Shown: positions 18,601-25,842 of the stretch, in pieces
Position numbering within the stretch: position 1 is the first letter of the stretch
Layout of the letters: every line of letters begins with the position of its first letter
Assembly: GCA_938001865.1 (NCBI GenBank)
Contig: CALLAW010000037.1
Span: forward strand, 1 to 37,034
Length of the DNA stretch: 37,034 nucleotides
Direction of reading: 5' to 3'
Source: an uncultured Saprospiraceae bacterium
GTDB lineage: Bacteria; Bacteroidota; Bacteroidia; Chitinophagales; Saprospiraceae
Program-made: the position numbers and the translations under genes
The notes under the pieces: model-generated
The model's database searches: none
Seen by the model: the letters and a program-made list of their open reading frames with translations, nothing else
What the model was told of the DNA's origin: nothing

Positions 18601-19509
18601 GATACTGAGATCAGGCCTCCATGCTGTTGGCAAATCCCAGATATATTGCTGACAAGGCGGACTGACTCCGATGGTAAACAGTGCTCCAGCACAGATACTA
18701 TCTTGAGATGTAATCTCGAGTATCGGTTCGTTGGTAATCACGAGAGAAGTATCACTGGAGATGCATCCGCTAGGCGAAGTAGTAATGAGTATTACCTGGT
18801 ATTCGCCTTCATCGGTATAAGTGATGATTGGTGGATCTTGCTGATTCGATGTCTGACCATTGCCAAAATCCCAACTATACGTACTCCCAGCCACAGTCGT
18901 CCCTGTGTATCTATACAATACATCCGCGGGCACTTCACATAGACTAGGACTATCAAATACAAAACTCGACGATACTCCAAAAGCGTCGATAAGATCAGGA
19001 AATATCTCTAAATAGTCACACTCTGTCTTATCTGTCTTGATACTGAGTGAGACGGTATATGTGCCTCTCTCTGTATACGTATGAGTTGGATTCAACTCAC
19101 TCGAGACGTTGCCATCACCTAATATCCACTGATACTCTGTAATCGTTACATCTGGATCTAGGGTGATATTCGGGGTAAATGTGACCTCGGATGGGATACA
19201 ACCATCGGGTTGGTCATACGAGATCTCGATTACTGGATCAGCATAGACTTGGATGACTATACTCCCGATACTTTGGCCTTGAGCACCCTGCCTCAGCGAT
19301 ACAGTATAAGTCCCAGGAGATGTGTAGATATGCTCTGGCGATTGTACATTGCTACTCGTCCCATCATCAAAATCCCAAAAGTACTCCGTAAGCATCTCAG
19401 AATCAAATTGCACAGTCAATGGGACACACCCTTGCGTAATATCAGCTGTCTGACCCGAGATATCAATGCAGATTGAGAGTAATATGATGACGGCTAATAA
19501 TCTTACCAT
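15616..19509 (-). CDS. Giant PKD-repeat surface protein with T9SS type B sorting domain
   Basis: A 1297-residue secreted protein. Residues 1-20 are a signal peptide (MVRLLAVIILLSICIDISG). The body is a string of PKD/Ig-like domains, recognisable by WDFGDG-type cores at about residues 46, 128, 211, 472, 901, 1067 and 1152, with more divergent repeats between and many paired cysteines. The last 90 or so residues (from about 1205) are the gliding-motility-associated type B sorting domain: MPNMFTPNDDNTNDFF, then FRVYNRWGNLVYDN, then WDGMHLQ, ending KKGNVTLIR. It is predicted to be exported by T9SS and displayed on the cell surface, in the manner of SprB-like adhesins. Its start overlaps the preceding M43-like gene by 7 bases, and PorP/SprF lies just before that. 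The ligand is unknown. Confidence 0.93.
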   Translation of the reverse strand: MVRLLAVIILLSICIDISGQTADITQGCVPLTVQFDSEMLTEYFWDFDDGTSSNVQSPEHIYTSPGTYTVSLRQGAQGQSIGSIVIQVYADPVIEISYDQPDGCIPSEVTFTPNITLDPDVTITEYQWILGDGNVSSELNPTHTYTERGTYTVSLSIKTDKTECDYLEIFPDLIDAFGVSSSFVFDSPSLCEVPADVLYRYTGTTVAGSTYSWDFGNGQTSNQQDPPIITYTDEGEYQVILITTSPSGCISSDTSLVITNEPILEITSQDSICAGALFTIGVSPPCQQYIWDLPTAWRPDLSIHLTEEGEIVYADNVTGWFEVSGAHVISVVCITQNACRLDSTFTIHAVKPEAEFTLSPEFGCSDNEIIDFEITTPGLSEYWANGEPLSSPIWSDTIICSAKDSFFANRQLFYNYEVIVADHLGCRDTIMKTYRQNKTEACIHAVPNNGCVPLEVNLFNTTLSEYMLTTTDWDLGDGTSETTVGRDSITHLYTVPGDYYVKMITRNTEGCQDTSAGVWIHVGDVASADLQIIIEGDCFDTESEFNLLNATDNIDNWSFGGALNTYCPSSKSSSTVQLPLLTLEDNGCFTQVPVSAQIDLPSSSVPKIKYNISCDRPYDVELSLFSGLSQGETLEWYIDSLLVSTQVPYVHTFSSTGDHRIEVRVISADADCGIAIANEVVTITDIQAVLDVDSTACIRDSILLDGSASRDVFTQSGKGYTYRIGNDRPLTVGEDSLSYELNTAGWQTVTLRVVDQNGCIDIDTQEILVYDILADFSLPSDSLCVNGTYVVTNLSQSDTTFRETHWTAVDIDEDASWEPISIESEPAFDYSQLESEIRDSILTLTLAVEDNHGCIDTISKEYPLYALHAEIQFDPGPGICLGTEINFSHTSQGFEEGSYAVSWDLGDGTTSQDAEISHTYQSRGLYEVVLNLTESDSVCSATATTFIDVINVPVADFTTSVDGVDPICYPTAIQFTDQSIVDGFAVYVWEMSGDVLVNVEDPVYAFGKGDQTVTLSINSPYGCPDVASRSFTLVGPEGVLTVENDTLCKDDVLIGRVTDLAEVNAISWDLGDGTVIDSVEDVTHQYMFAPPSGETILRVVLKSDDNGCEIILEHPVVIGVIDPSFVFDIEQGLCGSVVNFSAIDSIADVYTWDFGNGNQGSGKDVSHEYPSGDQYTVGLTVTDLLSGCVDDYQEEIILQEQNTGFGMPNMFTPNDDNTNDFFNWVPQGIDASEIDVITFRVYNRWGNLVYDNDTPSTGWDGMHLQSQAPTDVYAYYIELNITDCGVKSKKGNVTLIR

Positions 19510-20279
19510 GGTGCATAGTCTAGTGATTCGTAGAGGGCTCTCATCGTCTCATACTGCTCTAGTGTCAGACCATTACGACATCGATGATATGCTGACATGA
19601 TATTGCCGACTTCTGGATCGAAGTAATCGCCATTATCGTCCTGTATCCCCACGCTGAAGTTGCAATTATTATCAACATACTCAGTAAGAGAGCCCGGGAG
19701 ATATGGATCAGCAGGAGTACTACAGAGGTAATCGCCTGTGGTAGTACAGTTAGAGCCATCTACAAGCTCAGTCTCTAGCTCATTCCAAGTGTCATGTAGC
19801 CCAAAGAGATGACATAACTTATGTACGAGATCTTGGGCACTACAATCTCTCAAGGCGACTGCAGATGCTTGGTCAGGCTCTAGCATCCCATCTTGATTCG
19901 CTATGTGACAAAAATTTTCAATAATGCTCTGACCAACAAAATAAAGGTTAATCATGTGATCATCATTGAAATGCTCTTGCAGCTTGATATATCTCTGCAT
20001 ATTGAGAGTATCATAAGAGTAGTTACGGATGGAGTCCACCTTACAAGCTGTAAATGTCCAGCAGAGAGGCTCAAAGTATTGGCTCACTTCCGCTAGACGG
20101 TTATCAATCTCCTCCAGTGTGAGGTTAGGGTTTTCTTCCGAGTCTAGTACCATATGAACTGAGACACTAAAGTCCCTCGGTTCACACTCAAGATTCGTAT
20201 TGCTATAGTAGACGACTTGTGCATCAGCTAGCTGGAAAACAAGCGTGGACAAAATCAACATATTAAATAATTTCATCAT
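19503..20279 (-). CDS. M43 (pappalysin-like) metallopeptidase homologue with degenerate active site
   Basis: A 258-residue secreted protein with a signal peptide (MMKLFNMLILSTLVFQLADA). Three blocks mark it as M43-like: the GSNCTTTGDYLCSTPADP block (about 175-192), the Met-turn region GNIMSAYHRCRNG with Met228, and a helix in the place of the zinc site. That helix reads LVHKLCHLFGLHDTW (residues 152-165) where M43 members have HExGHxxGLxH. The catalytic Glu is Lys154, the following Gly is Cys156, and the third ligand position is Asp163 instead of His. It is therefore probably not an active peptidase, though it may still bind metal or partner proteins. It begins 3 bases after porP/sprF and overlaps the PKD gene, so the three genes form one unit. 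Confidence 0.8.
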   Translation of the reverse strand: MMKLFNMLILSTLVFQLADAQVVYYSNTNLECEPRDFSVSVHMVLDSEENPNLTLEEIDNRLAEVSQYFEPLCWTFTACKVDSIRNYSYDTLNMQRYIKLQEHFNDDHMINLYFVGQSIIENFCHIANQDGMLEPDQASAVALRDCSAQDLVHKLCHLFGLHDTWNELETELVDGSNCTTTGDYLCSTPADPYLPGSLTEYVDNNCNFSVGIQDDNGDYFDPEVGNIMSAYHRCRNGLTLEQYETMRALYESLDYAPW

Positions 20280-20282
20280 ATG

Positions 20283-21293
20283 CTAGAGTCTTGGGCAAAG
20301 CAACACAGGTGTTACTTCGGGTTTTTTATAATGATAAAATATCCGAGCTATTCCAAATTCTATCCCACCTCTTCCTCTTGTGTAAGCTCGTGCAGAAGAC
20401 ACGGTAATATCATAAGCAATGTTGATTGACCACTGTTCGTAATCTACACCCAGAGAGGTTATCAATGCATCTCCGACTCTATATCCTATACCTGGGCTGA
20501 AGATAAACGGTGACTTTTTATCTAATCTGAATGGCATGGCCAATAGGATAGTGATGTCATATGCTTCATCTATTACAGATGCATAGACCCTTGACTGCAA
20601 CCAAGTATTTGACTTGATTTGGATAAGTGCCTGAGTCTCTGCATTGATTCTCAGAGTGACTCGATTGTTTTGAAATCTTGGCTGGAGGAGATTCTGTACG
20701 GAGGCGCCAAACTGGAGTGCATCGCCACCTCTATTAGACGTACTATAACTCAATCCTACTCCAAGACCTTGAGCTATTTCATTGAAATTATTGAAGAGAT
20801 TGCGATCATTGCTATTGGCAGTACTCCCGATGAGCTCATCTCCAAACGTTGCATTACTCAGATCCAATTTGCGTTGGCTCATTCCATACTGCACTCCTAT
20901 TTTGAGAGATTTAGAGTGATTCCCATTGAGTGCATAATGATAGGATAGATTGGAGATTGCCGCATGATATTGATATCCAAGTCCACCTGATTGGTCTGCA
21001 TATACTTGTACGGCCACTGCTAGCCAATCACCTTCAGTCAATCCGACATCTAAGGACAGATCCGTATAGAGTCCAGCGGTCATAAACGGTTCAGTAGTAA
21101 ACTGTGACCATTGATCACGGTAGACCATACCTACTCTCTGATTACCTAGGAAGCTACCTGCTTGAGCTGGATTGATGAGTAGAGGCATATTGCCATAGTT
21201 ACTCAAGTGATAATCTTGTCCCTTCGCTTGCAGCGTACACAAGATAAGAGTAGCCAATATCAGGACCTTGATGGGTATTAATCGGAATTCCAT
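20283..21293 (-). CDS. PorP/SprF family T9SS-associated outer-membrane protein
   Basis: A 336-residue protein with a signal peptide ending near QAKG. The mature part starts with the family hallmark DYHLSNYGNMPLLINPAQAG, followed by RVGMVYRDQW and a set of predicted beta-strands fitting an outer-membrane barrel. Family members such as SprF act with one T9SS type B substrate encoded next door, helping its secretion or surface attachment. Here the downstream genes on the same strand are the M43-like protein (3-base gap) and the giant PKD protein with a type B domain, exactly the expected partners. The C-terminus is slightly extended with a Pro/Cys-containing tail. It is the first gene of the unit. 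Confidence 0.93.
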   Translation of the reverse strand: MEFRLIPIKVLILATLILCTLQAKGQDYHLSNYGNMPLLINPAQAGSFLGNQRVGMVYRDQWSQFTTEPFMTAGLYTDLSLDVGLTEGDWLAVAVQVYADQSGGLGYQYHAAISNLSYHYALNGNHSKSLKIGVQYGMSQRKLDLSNATFGDELIGSTANSNDRNLFNNFNEIAQGLGVGLSYSTSNRGGDALQFGASVQNLLQPRFQNNRVTLRINAETQALIQIKSNTWLQSRVYASVIDEAYDITILLAMPFRLDKKSPFIFSPGIGYRVGDALITSLGVDYEQWSINIAYDITVSSARAYTRGRGGIEFGIARIFYHYKKPEVTPVLLCPRL

Positions 21294-21566
21294 AAGTTGA
21301 TTGATACTTCAATATAGGCATTCTTTCTGCAATTCTAGTAAGATGAGACGTATGATCTCCAGATTATAGTGTCGGATATGACAGTATAGTAGGTTGAGAG
21401 TAGCTACACAACACTCAATCAGTGGATCAGATAAGTACTGCTCACCAAGGTAAGATGAGTACGATGTCTATCAAGTGAAACACCCATAATAGAGAGGCAG
21501 AGATTCAGAGCTCTGGGATACTTAAGGGCATCAGATAACTCGGGAGTTAAGAGCAAGGTATAGAGA

Positions 21567-22127
21567 CTATTTACTTTGCTTTTTGGGTTGGCTGCAGTGG
21601 TAGATATACTGAGGCGGCAATGACATATTCCCATTGACCTCTAAACTAGCGAAGTAGTCTGCAAATTTACTGTGGGACTTTTTATTATAGAGGATTTGAC
21701 TGAATGTGCCATGTGTCGGCAAGCTCTGGACCACAATGTCCATGATCGTATGCACGAGTGCCGATGGAAACATTGTCAAAGGCATAGAAGATACAAAGGC
21801 ATCTACTGATTGTTCTCCAATATGCGCTTTAAGATTCTCAGCTGAGTCATTCACGACGATTAACCGCTGATCACTGATCTCTTCCCTTACGACTGCACAG
21901 AAGTCCTCATTGACTTCGAAGGCATACAACTTTGCATCTTGAGGGAGCTTAGATAGAATAACTTGAGTAATATTACCATGTCCCATCCCAAACTCTACGA
22001 CGAGCTTAGTCTCTTCTGTAATTTGAGCAGTAATCTCTTGCTCTGTTTTCTTACTCGTCTGAGAGATTGCACCAGTGGTCCTGATGTTCTTAACAAACGC
22101 TATGGCAGTCTTCAACTTACTTGACAT
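21567..22127 (-). CDS. SAM-dependent methyltransferase, phospholipid N-methyltransferase-like
   Basis: A 186-residue class I methyltransferase. Motif I is VVEFGMGHGNIT (about 43-54), followed by the acidic end of strand 2 in YAFEVNEDF, a motif II-like NDSAEN, and FVSSMPLTMFP. The last segment resembles the SGLPL-type motif of PmtA-like phospholipid N-methyltransferases and related rRNA adenine dimethylases. The N-terminal stretch KTAIAFVKNIRTTGAIS also fits PmtA-type proteins, which methylate phosphatidylethanolamine at the membrane surface. The substrate cannot be fixed from sequence. It lies alone between creD and porP/sprF, with 225 and 273 bases on either side. Confidence 0.7.
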   Translation of the reverse strand: MSSKLKTAIAFVKNIRTTGAISQTSKKTEQEITAQITEETKLVVEFGMGHGNITQVILSKLPQDAKLYAFEVNEDFCAVVREEISDQRLIVVNDSAENLKAHIGEQSVDAFVSSMPLTMFPSALVHTIMDIVVQSLPTHGTFSQILYNKKSHSKFADYFASLEVNGNMSLPPQYIYHCSQPKKQSK

Positions 22128-22245
22128 TCTTAATCTATATTCTTCACAATGGCACCAATGCTGATTCCGTCACGAATCTAGAAAAAATCCATGAGAATGT
22201 CTATTGAATTATAAGAATTTGCGGTTTGACAATCTCCATACTTAG

Positions 22246-22265
22246 AGAGTGTCACACCACACTCT
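22246..22265. repeat. Perfect 7-bp inverted repeat downstream of creD
   Basis: AGAGTGT (22246-22252) pairs with ACACTCT (22259-22265) around a six-base loop. It lies 88 bases past the creD stop and about 119 bases before the methyltransferase start. No T-run follows on either strand, so it may be a protein site or an mRNA 3' structure and not an intrinsic terminator. Confidence 0.35.
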
Positions 22266-22352
22266 ATTGACTATTGTATCTTACAATCATCGCTTTGACT
22301 TACCTTCAAGAGTAAGAGTGGTCTCTCCGAGAGTCGAGATCATATCCATCGG

Positions 22353-23696
22353 TTATCCATCAATCTGTCTCATCTCTTCCTCACCTCCTGCATGATAATA
22401 GTCAATTGATCTCGTCAAATACATGATTACTGACAAGATGATAAAGACTCCAACTGCTCCTGCCAACAATCCGAAATCCTCTAACTGGAGTAAAACGAAG
22501 ATATAGGCATACAACAACATTAAAATGAGCAGAAAGATGAAATGCTGCTTCCTACTCTTGAAAAATGCTCGTGTATACATAAACAATGATGAGAGTGTAG
22601 CTCCAGCAGCAACGACATATGACTTATCAAATCCAATATGCTCTGTCAACGAAAGCAATAAGAGATAAAATACTGTCAAACTCAATCCAACAAGCAAATA
22701 CTGTATCGGATGAACCTTAAGCCCATTGCCAATCTCAAAAAAGAAGAAAATTAGAAAAGTTAAACTCAAAATCAAGAATGAATACTTTGCAGACCTTGTA
22801 TTCTTTTGATAGTGATTGACTGGTTCTACTAGCTCTACTCCAAAACTTCCTTGTTGATAGTCCATAAATGAAAAGGCATTATCGTACCAATTGTCTGGGT
22901 TCTCTTTTGAAAATTTGCCTGACTCCCATACCACATTGAATCCATCATCTGACACCTCTCTCCGACTAGGACTCAAGACTCCTACAAAACCTGGAGAATG
23001 CCAATCTGAACTAATCTCTACCCGCGACTCTTCTGCCACGGGGATAAACTTGAGACTCTCCGATCCTCTCAATGTACACTTGATCTCAAAGTCAAACTGC
23101 TGCCCCTGTCGTAAGTCAACAGTAGCACTTACCCCACGAGGTAATATGCTTTTGACCAAGCTCCCTGGCTCAAACTCTATCAGATTACCATTGAGAGTAG
23201 CATCGATCTTACCTTCGATGCCGTGAGCATCACTCATACCTAATGTCAAGATAGCGGCATTCCAATGTACCGTCTCTAGACCATTGAGGTCGATCTTATC
23301 TACTGTAAAACTCCCACCGATGCTCATCTCACTCGTATAGAGCCAGACTTCATAGATACTCTTCTTGAGAGAGGTAGTTGACATCTCACTAGACATGTTG
23401 AGGAGAGTTGGTGTCGTATGATAATACTGGGTCGTCGTATATGTCTTAGTCTCACCATTCACGATATGACTTTTGCTGACAGTACAAGGTAGAGTCAATA
23501 TAGGTCCCAACAGTACTTGATGATTACCCCAGGTAGCTGCAACCTCTCTCTTCACCTCGCTTTCGTATCCACTCCTTTCAAAGATGAGTCCTCTGATCAT
23601 CCCATTAGGAATCATCAAAATCAAGAGAAGCAATCCGATGAATGCTAGCTTCAAGAGAATCGAGATATTAGGTCGTTTGAAAAATGGAATATTCAT
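22353..23696 (-). CDS. creD: CreD-like inner-membrane protein
   Basis: About 447 residues from the chosen start. One N-terminal membrane segment (LLKLAFIGLLLLILMIP) precedes a conserved segment, GLIFERSGYESEVKREVA, then LLGPILTLP, both typical of CreD. A large periplasmic beta-rich domain follows, and the C-terminal third has about five transmembrane helices starting near SFLILSLTFLIFFFF. CreD is linked to envelope stress and beta-lactam or colicin tolerance in other bacteria, and its biochemical activity is not known. An 18-codon upstream extension in frame lacks a good start context, so the ATG at 23696 is preferred. The two-component partners creB and creC and the winged-helix regulator often found nearby are absent. 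Confidence 0.92.
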   Translation of the reverse strand: MNIPFFKRPNISILLKLAFIGLLLLILMIPNGMIRGLIFERSGYESEVKREVAATWGNHQVLLGPILTLPCTVSKSHIVNGETKTYTTTQYYHTTPTLLNMSSEMSTTSLKKSIYEVWLYTSEMSIGGSFTVDKIDLNGLETVHWNAAILTLGMSDAHGIEGKIDATLNGNLIEFEPGSLVKSILPRGVSATVDLRQGQQFDFEIKCTLRGSESLKFIPVAEESRVEISSDWHSPGFVGVLSPSRREVSDDGFNVVWESGKFSKENPDNWYDNAFSFMDYQQGSFGVELVEPVNHYQKNTRSAKYSFLILSLTFLIFFFFEIGNGLKVHPIQYLLVGLSLTVFYLLLLSLTEHIGFDKSYVVAAGATLSSLFMYTRAFFKSRKQHFIFLLILMLLYAYIFVLLQLEDFGLLAGAVGVFIILSVIMYLTRSIDYYHAGGEEEMRQIDG

Positions 23697-23981
23697 CTGG
23701 GTATTTTTTATAGGAAACAAAATAATACCACAAAGTAAGTTGACCTCCACCTCTTACACCTCAGACAATGAGTGTCCGCTTGGGCTAATTGAGGAAGTGT
23801 AGTGCATGATTGATAGAAGGAGTGACTAATCGCCAATGACTGTCAATCAACAGCTTAATCTTCGAATCCAGATCTGAGACATTGATGTACAGACATCTCT
23901 AGACTCTAGTCGATTATGAGTCATCAGAGACTGATAGAATAGTCTATGAGCACCTAAGAGTTATAAGGATGTACTCAGGTC

Positions 23982-24110
23982 TTATGACATATACCAAAGG
24001 AACATAACGATAAGTAGGACAACAGTAATTATCCCTACTATTCTGAAAAATTTCTTCTCTTGGGCCTTATTCTTAGCCTCTTCTCTTTGTCTTTTTCTTG
24101 ACTTCGCCAT
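23982..24110 (-). CDS. Small single-span membrane protein, 42 residues
   Basis: A short frame that reads as a plausible protein. The N-terminal half is very basic and helical (MAKSRKRQREEAKNKAQEKK). A single hydrophobic segment follows (FFRIVGIITVVLLIVMFLWY) and the protein ends in MS. The charge pattern predicts the N-terminus in the cytoplasm. It begins 45 bases after the helicase stop on the same strand, so it may be the second gene of that transcript. Function is unknown. Support comes from the amphipathic-then-hydrophobic design and the position; no family was recognised. Confidence 0.6.
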   Translation of the reverse strand: MAKSRKRQREEAKNKAQEKKFFRIVGIITVVLLIVMFLWYMS

Positions 24111-24155
24111 AGTTTTAATGAGTTCTTGCGAACAAAGTATAAAATATCTTCGGAA

Positions 24156-25460
24156 TTACCAATAGAATCTCTTGTTTTGATAATACTCTGAGATACGGTC
24201 GTCAGACATTATGTCTCTTGGAGTAAGAGGTTTTGAGAGTTCGATTCCTTCCAAAGTCCTACACCTACTCAGTGCTACATAAGTCTGTCCGAACTCAAAT
24301 GCACCTCGTCCTAGATCGATCCTTACCTTATCAAATGTTTGCCCTTGGCTCTTGTGAATCGTAATAGCCCATGCAAGCTTGATCGGATATTGTCTAAATG
24401 CACCGACCACTTCGGTAGTAAACTTTTTTGGATTATCCTTATCTACTTTATACTTGAGGATTTCCCACTCTTCTCTATGGAGCACTATGGTCGACTGTCT
24501 ACCTTGACCGTCTTCGGTAGCCACCGTGATCTCATCATTAGAGATTGCTGTCACTTTACCTAGAGTACCATTGACATAGCGTCGTTCTGGATCGTTCTTG
24601 ACAAAGATGACTTGTGCTCCTTCTTTGAGTTGGAGGAGTTGGTCCGCAGGGAATCGACTCGCTTGGAATGCTCCTTCTACATCGGCAATGTACTTAAATG
24701 TATCTCCTGGCAACTTAGCTAACTCCGATTTATTGATAGCCTCAGCTGCGAAGTTACTACTTGTCAATGTGATAAAGAGGTCATCATCAGAGAGGTGCTT
24801 GACCACCCTGCTATTGAGGACGTTGAGGTCATCTTGATCAAGGGTATTCGTCCGTACTCTATCTAAGAGACTCACAAATCCTCTATCGGTTTGGCGGTAG
24901 ACCTTATTGAGCTCGATGAGAGGCATCTCTAGCTCTTTCATGACGTTGGCACTAAAAAAGTATGGCGAGTCATAGCGATCTCTGAATACCTGCTTCTCAA
25001 ATGCTGAAGATACCACAGGCGGCAACTGAAACATATCACCAAAGAAGATTACTTGGACGCCACCAAAGGGTTCAGCATTCTTCCGATTGATCCTAAGGAA
25101 GCGATCAATGTTATCTAATAAGTCAGCCCTGACCATTGAGATCTCATCGATCACTAAGATATCCATATTGCGATAGAGCTTGGGATTCTTGGACATCTTG
25201 ATCTCTGATGGCATAATCATCTTAGGCGGCAACCTGAAGAAGCTATGGACCGTCTGCCCTTTTACGTTGAGTGCAGCGATGCCCGTCGGTGCTACAACTG
25301 CCATCCGCTTACGAGTCGTCCGTCTCATGATTGACAGTAAGGTCGACTTACCTGTACCTGCCTTACCTGAGATCAGAAAGGAATCACGACTCTCCTCCAC
25401 ATACTGCAGGATGTCTTGAAACTCTTGACTAAGTGTGACTGGATTGTTTTGGAGTAACAT
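24156..25460 (-). CDS. PIF1/RecD-like superfamily 1B DNA helicase
   Basis: A 434-residue ATP-dependent helicase. Motif I is SGKAGTGKST (residues about 32-41), motif II is ILVIDEISM (about 101-109), and motif III is FFGDMFQLPPV with its Gln. The C-terminal motifs V-VI read AWAITIHKSQGQTFDKV and QTYVALSRCRT, the PIF1 signature. Between them lies an SH3-like segment (VIFVKNDPERRYVNGTLGKV). Compact PIF1-like helicases of this size occur widely in Bacteroidota and probably unwind or remodel DNA in replication or repair. A TATCTTTG promoter box ends only 7 bases before the ATG. The 42-residue membrane peptide lies just downstream. Confidence 0.92.
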   Translation of the reverse strand: MLLQNNPVTLSQEFQDILQYVEESRDSFLISGKAGTGKSTLLSIMRRTTRKRMAVVAPTGIAALNVKGQTVHSFFRLPPKMIMPSEIKMSKNPKLYRNMDILVIDEISMVRADLLDNIDRFLRINRKNAEPFGGVQVIFFGDMFQLPPVVSSAFEKQVFRDRYDSPYFFSANVMKELEMPLIELNKVYRQTDRGFVSLLDRVRTNTLDQDDLNVLNSRVVKHLSDDDLFITLTSSNFAAEAINKSELAKLPGDTFKYIADVEGAFQASRFPADQLLQLKEGAQVIFVKNDPERRYVNGTLGKVTAISNDEITVATEDGQGRQSTIVLHREEWEILKYKVDKDNPKKFTTEVVGAFRQYPIKLAWAITIHKSQGQTFDKVRIDLGRGAFEFGQTYVALSRCRTLEGIELSKPLTPRDIMSDDRISEYYQNKRFYW

Positions 25461-25467
25461 TCAACTG

Positions 25468-25475
25468 CAAAGATA
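25468..25475 (-). promoter_or_regulatory. Putative -7 promoter box for the helicase, near-leaderless
   Basis: The minus strand reads TATCTTTG, an exact TAnnTTTG match, 7 bases before the helicase ATG at 25460. Transcription would be expected to start at or within a few bases of the start codon. Confidence 0.5.
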
Positions 25476-25727
25476 GTGAGTCTGTATTCTCTTTACATAA
25501 CTACTCTTGTATTGAACCAAAAAATTCAAATCATTTATTCCTAACCCTTGCTCCAAATCAATGGTGCTTTTTAGCAACAGCGAATAGGTACTTAGCTCTT
25601 TGAGAATAGAATCACTATCCGCCATCACAGTGACCACAAACTCAAGTGTAAGGTTTATTGGAGTAGTGCATGCAAGAGAGAGCTAAGTTCTTTGACTCAT
25701 TGATATTCAGTCATTTACACAATTTTC

Positions 25728-25823
25728 ACACCTTTTCGGAACGAATAATGAGCATTTTTACACTTTTTAGGAACGAATAATGTGTATTTTTACACCTTTT
25801 TGGAACGATTAATGTGATACTTT
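25728..25823 (+). repeat. Three tandem 32-bp repeats upstream of the DUF4143 ATPase
   Basis: Units start at 25728, 25760 and 25792, each exactly 32 bases apart. The shared core is ACAC, then a T-run, then GGAACGA(A/T)TAATG, at the same offset in all three. Units 1 and 2 agree at 28 of 32 positions; units 2 and 3 agree at 25, with differences mainly at the right edge. In unit 2 with its flanks, TACAC and GTGTA form an inverted pair around the core. The period is close to three DNA helical turns, so a bound protein would meet each site on the same DNA face. The last unit overlaps the candidate promoter and ends 20 bases before the ATG, which fits an operator, perhaps for autoregulation. Confidence 0.85.
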
Positions 25824-25842
25824 CGTAATTACTGATAGAATT

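Larger units (their letters stand above)
25461..25842. other. Divergent intergenic region between helicase and DUF4143 ATPase
   Basis: This 382-base gap has the helicase promoter box at its left end and three 32-bp tandem repeats at its right end, just before the ATPase gene. The central 250 bases (about 25476-25727) are AT-rich with no recognised gene or RNA. A degenerate TACTTTCG box at 25818-25825, overlapping the last repeat, is a candidate -7 element for the ATPase. Confidence 0.6.

Noticed and set aside
18466-18942. 158-codon plus-strand frame inside the PKD gene
   Set aside because: It is antisense to clear PKD coding sequence, which is in frame from signal peptide to sorting domain.
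19503-20279. Calling the M43-like gene an active metallopeptidase
   Set aside because: The catalytic Glu is Lys in the sequence as given, checked codon by codon on the minus strand (CAT AAG TTA TGT CAT).
21419-21634. 71-codon minus-strand frame after the methyltransferase
   Set aside because: It overlaps the methyltransferase C-terminus in another frame and has no recognisable motif or signal.
25728-25823. CRISPR array
   Set aside because: The three 32-bp units are contiguous, with no unique spacers between conserved repeats, and no cas gene is present.
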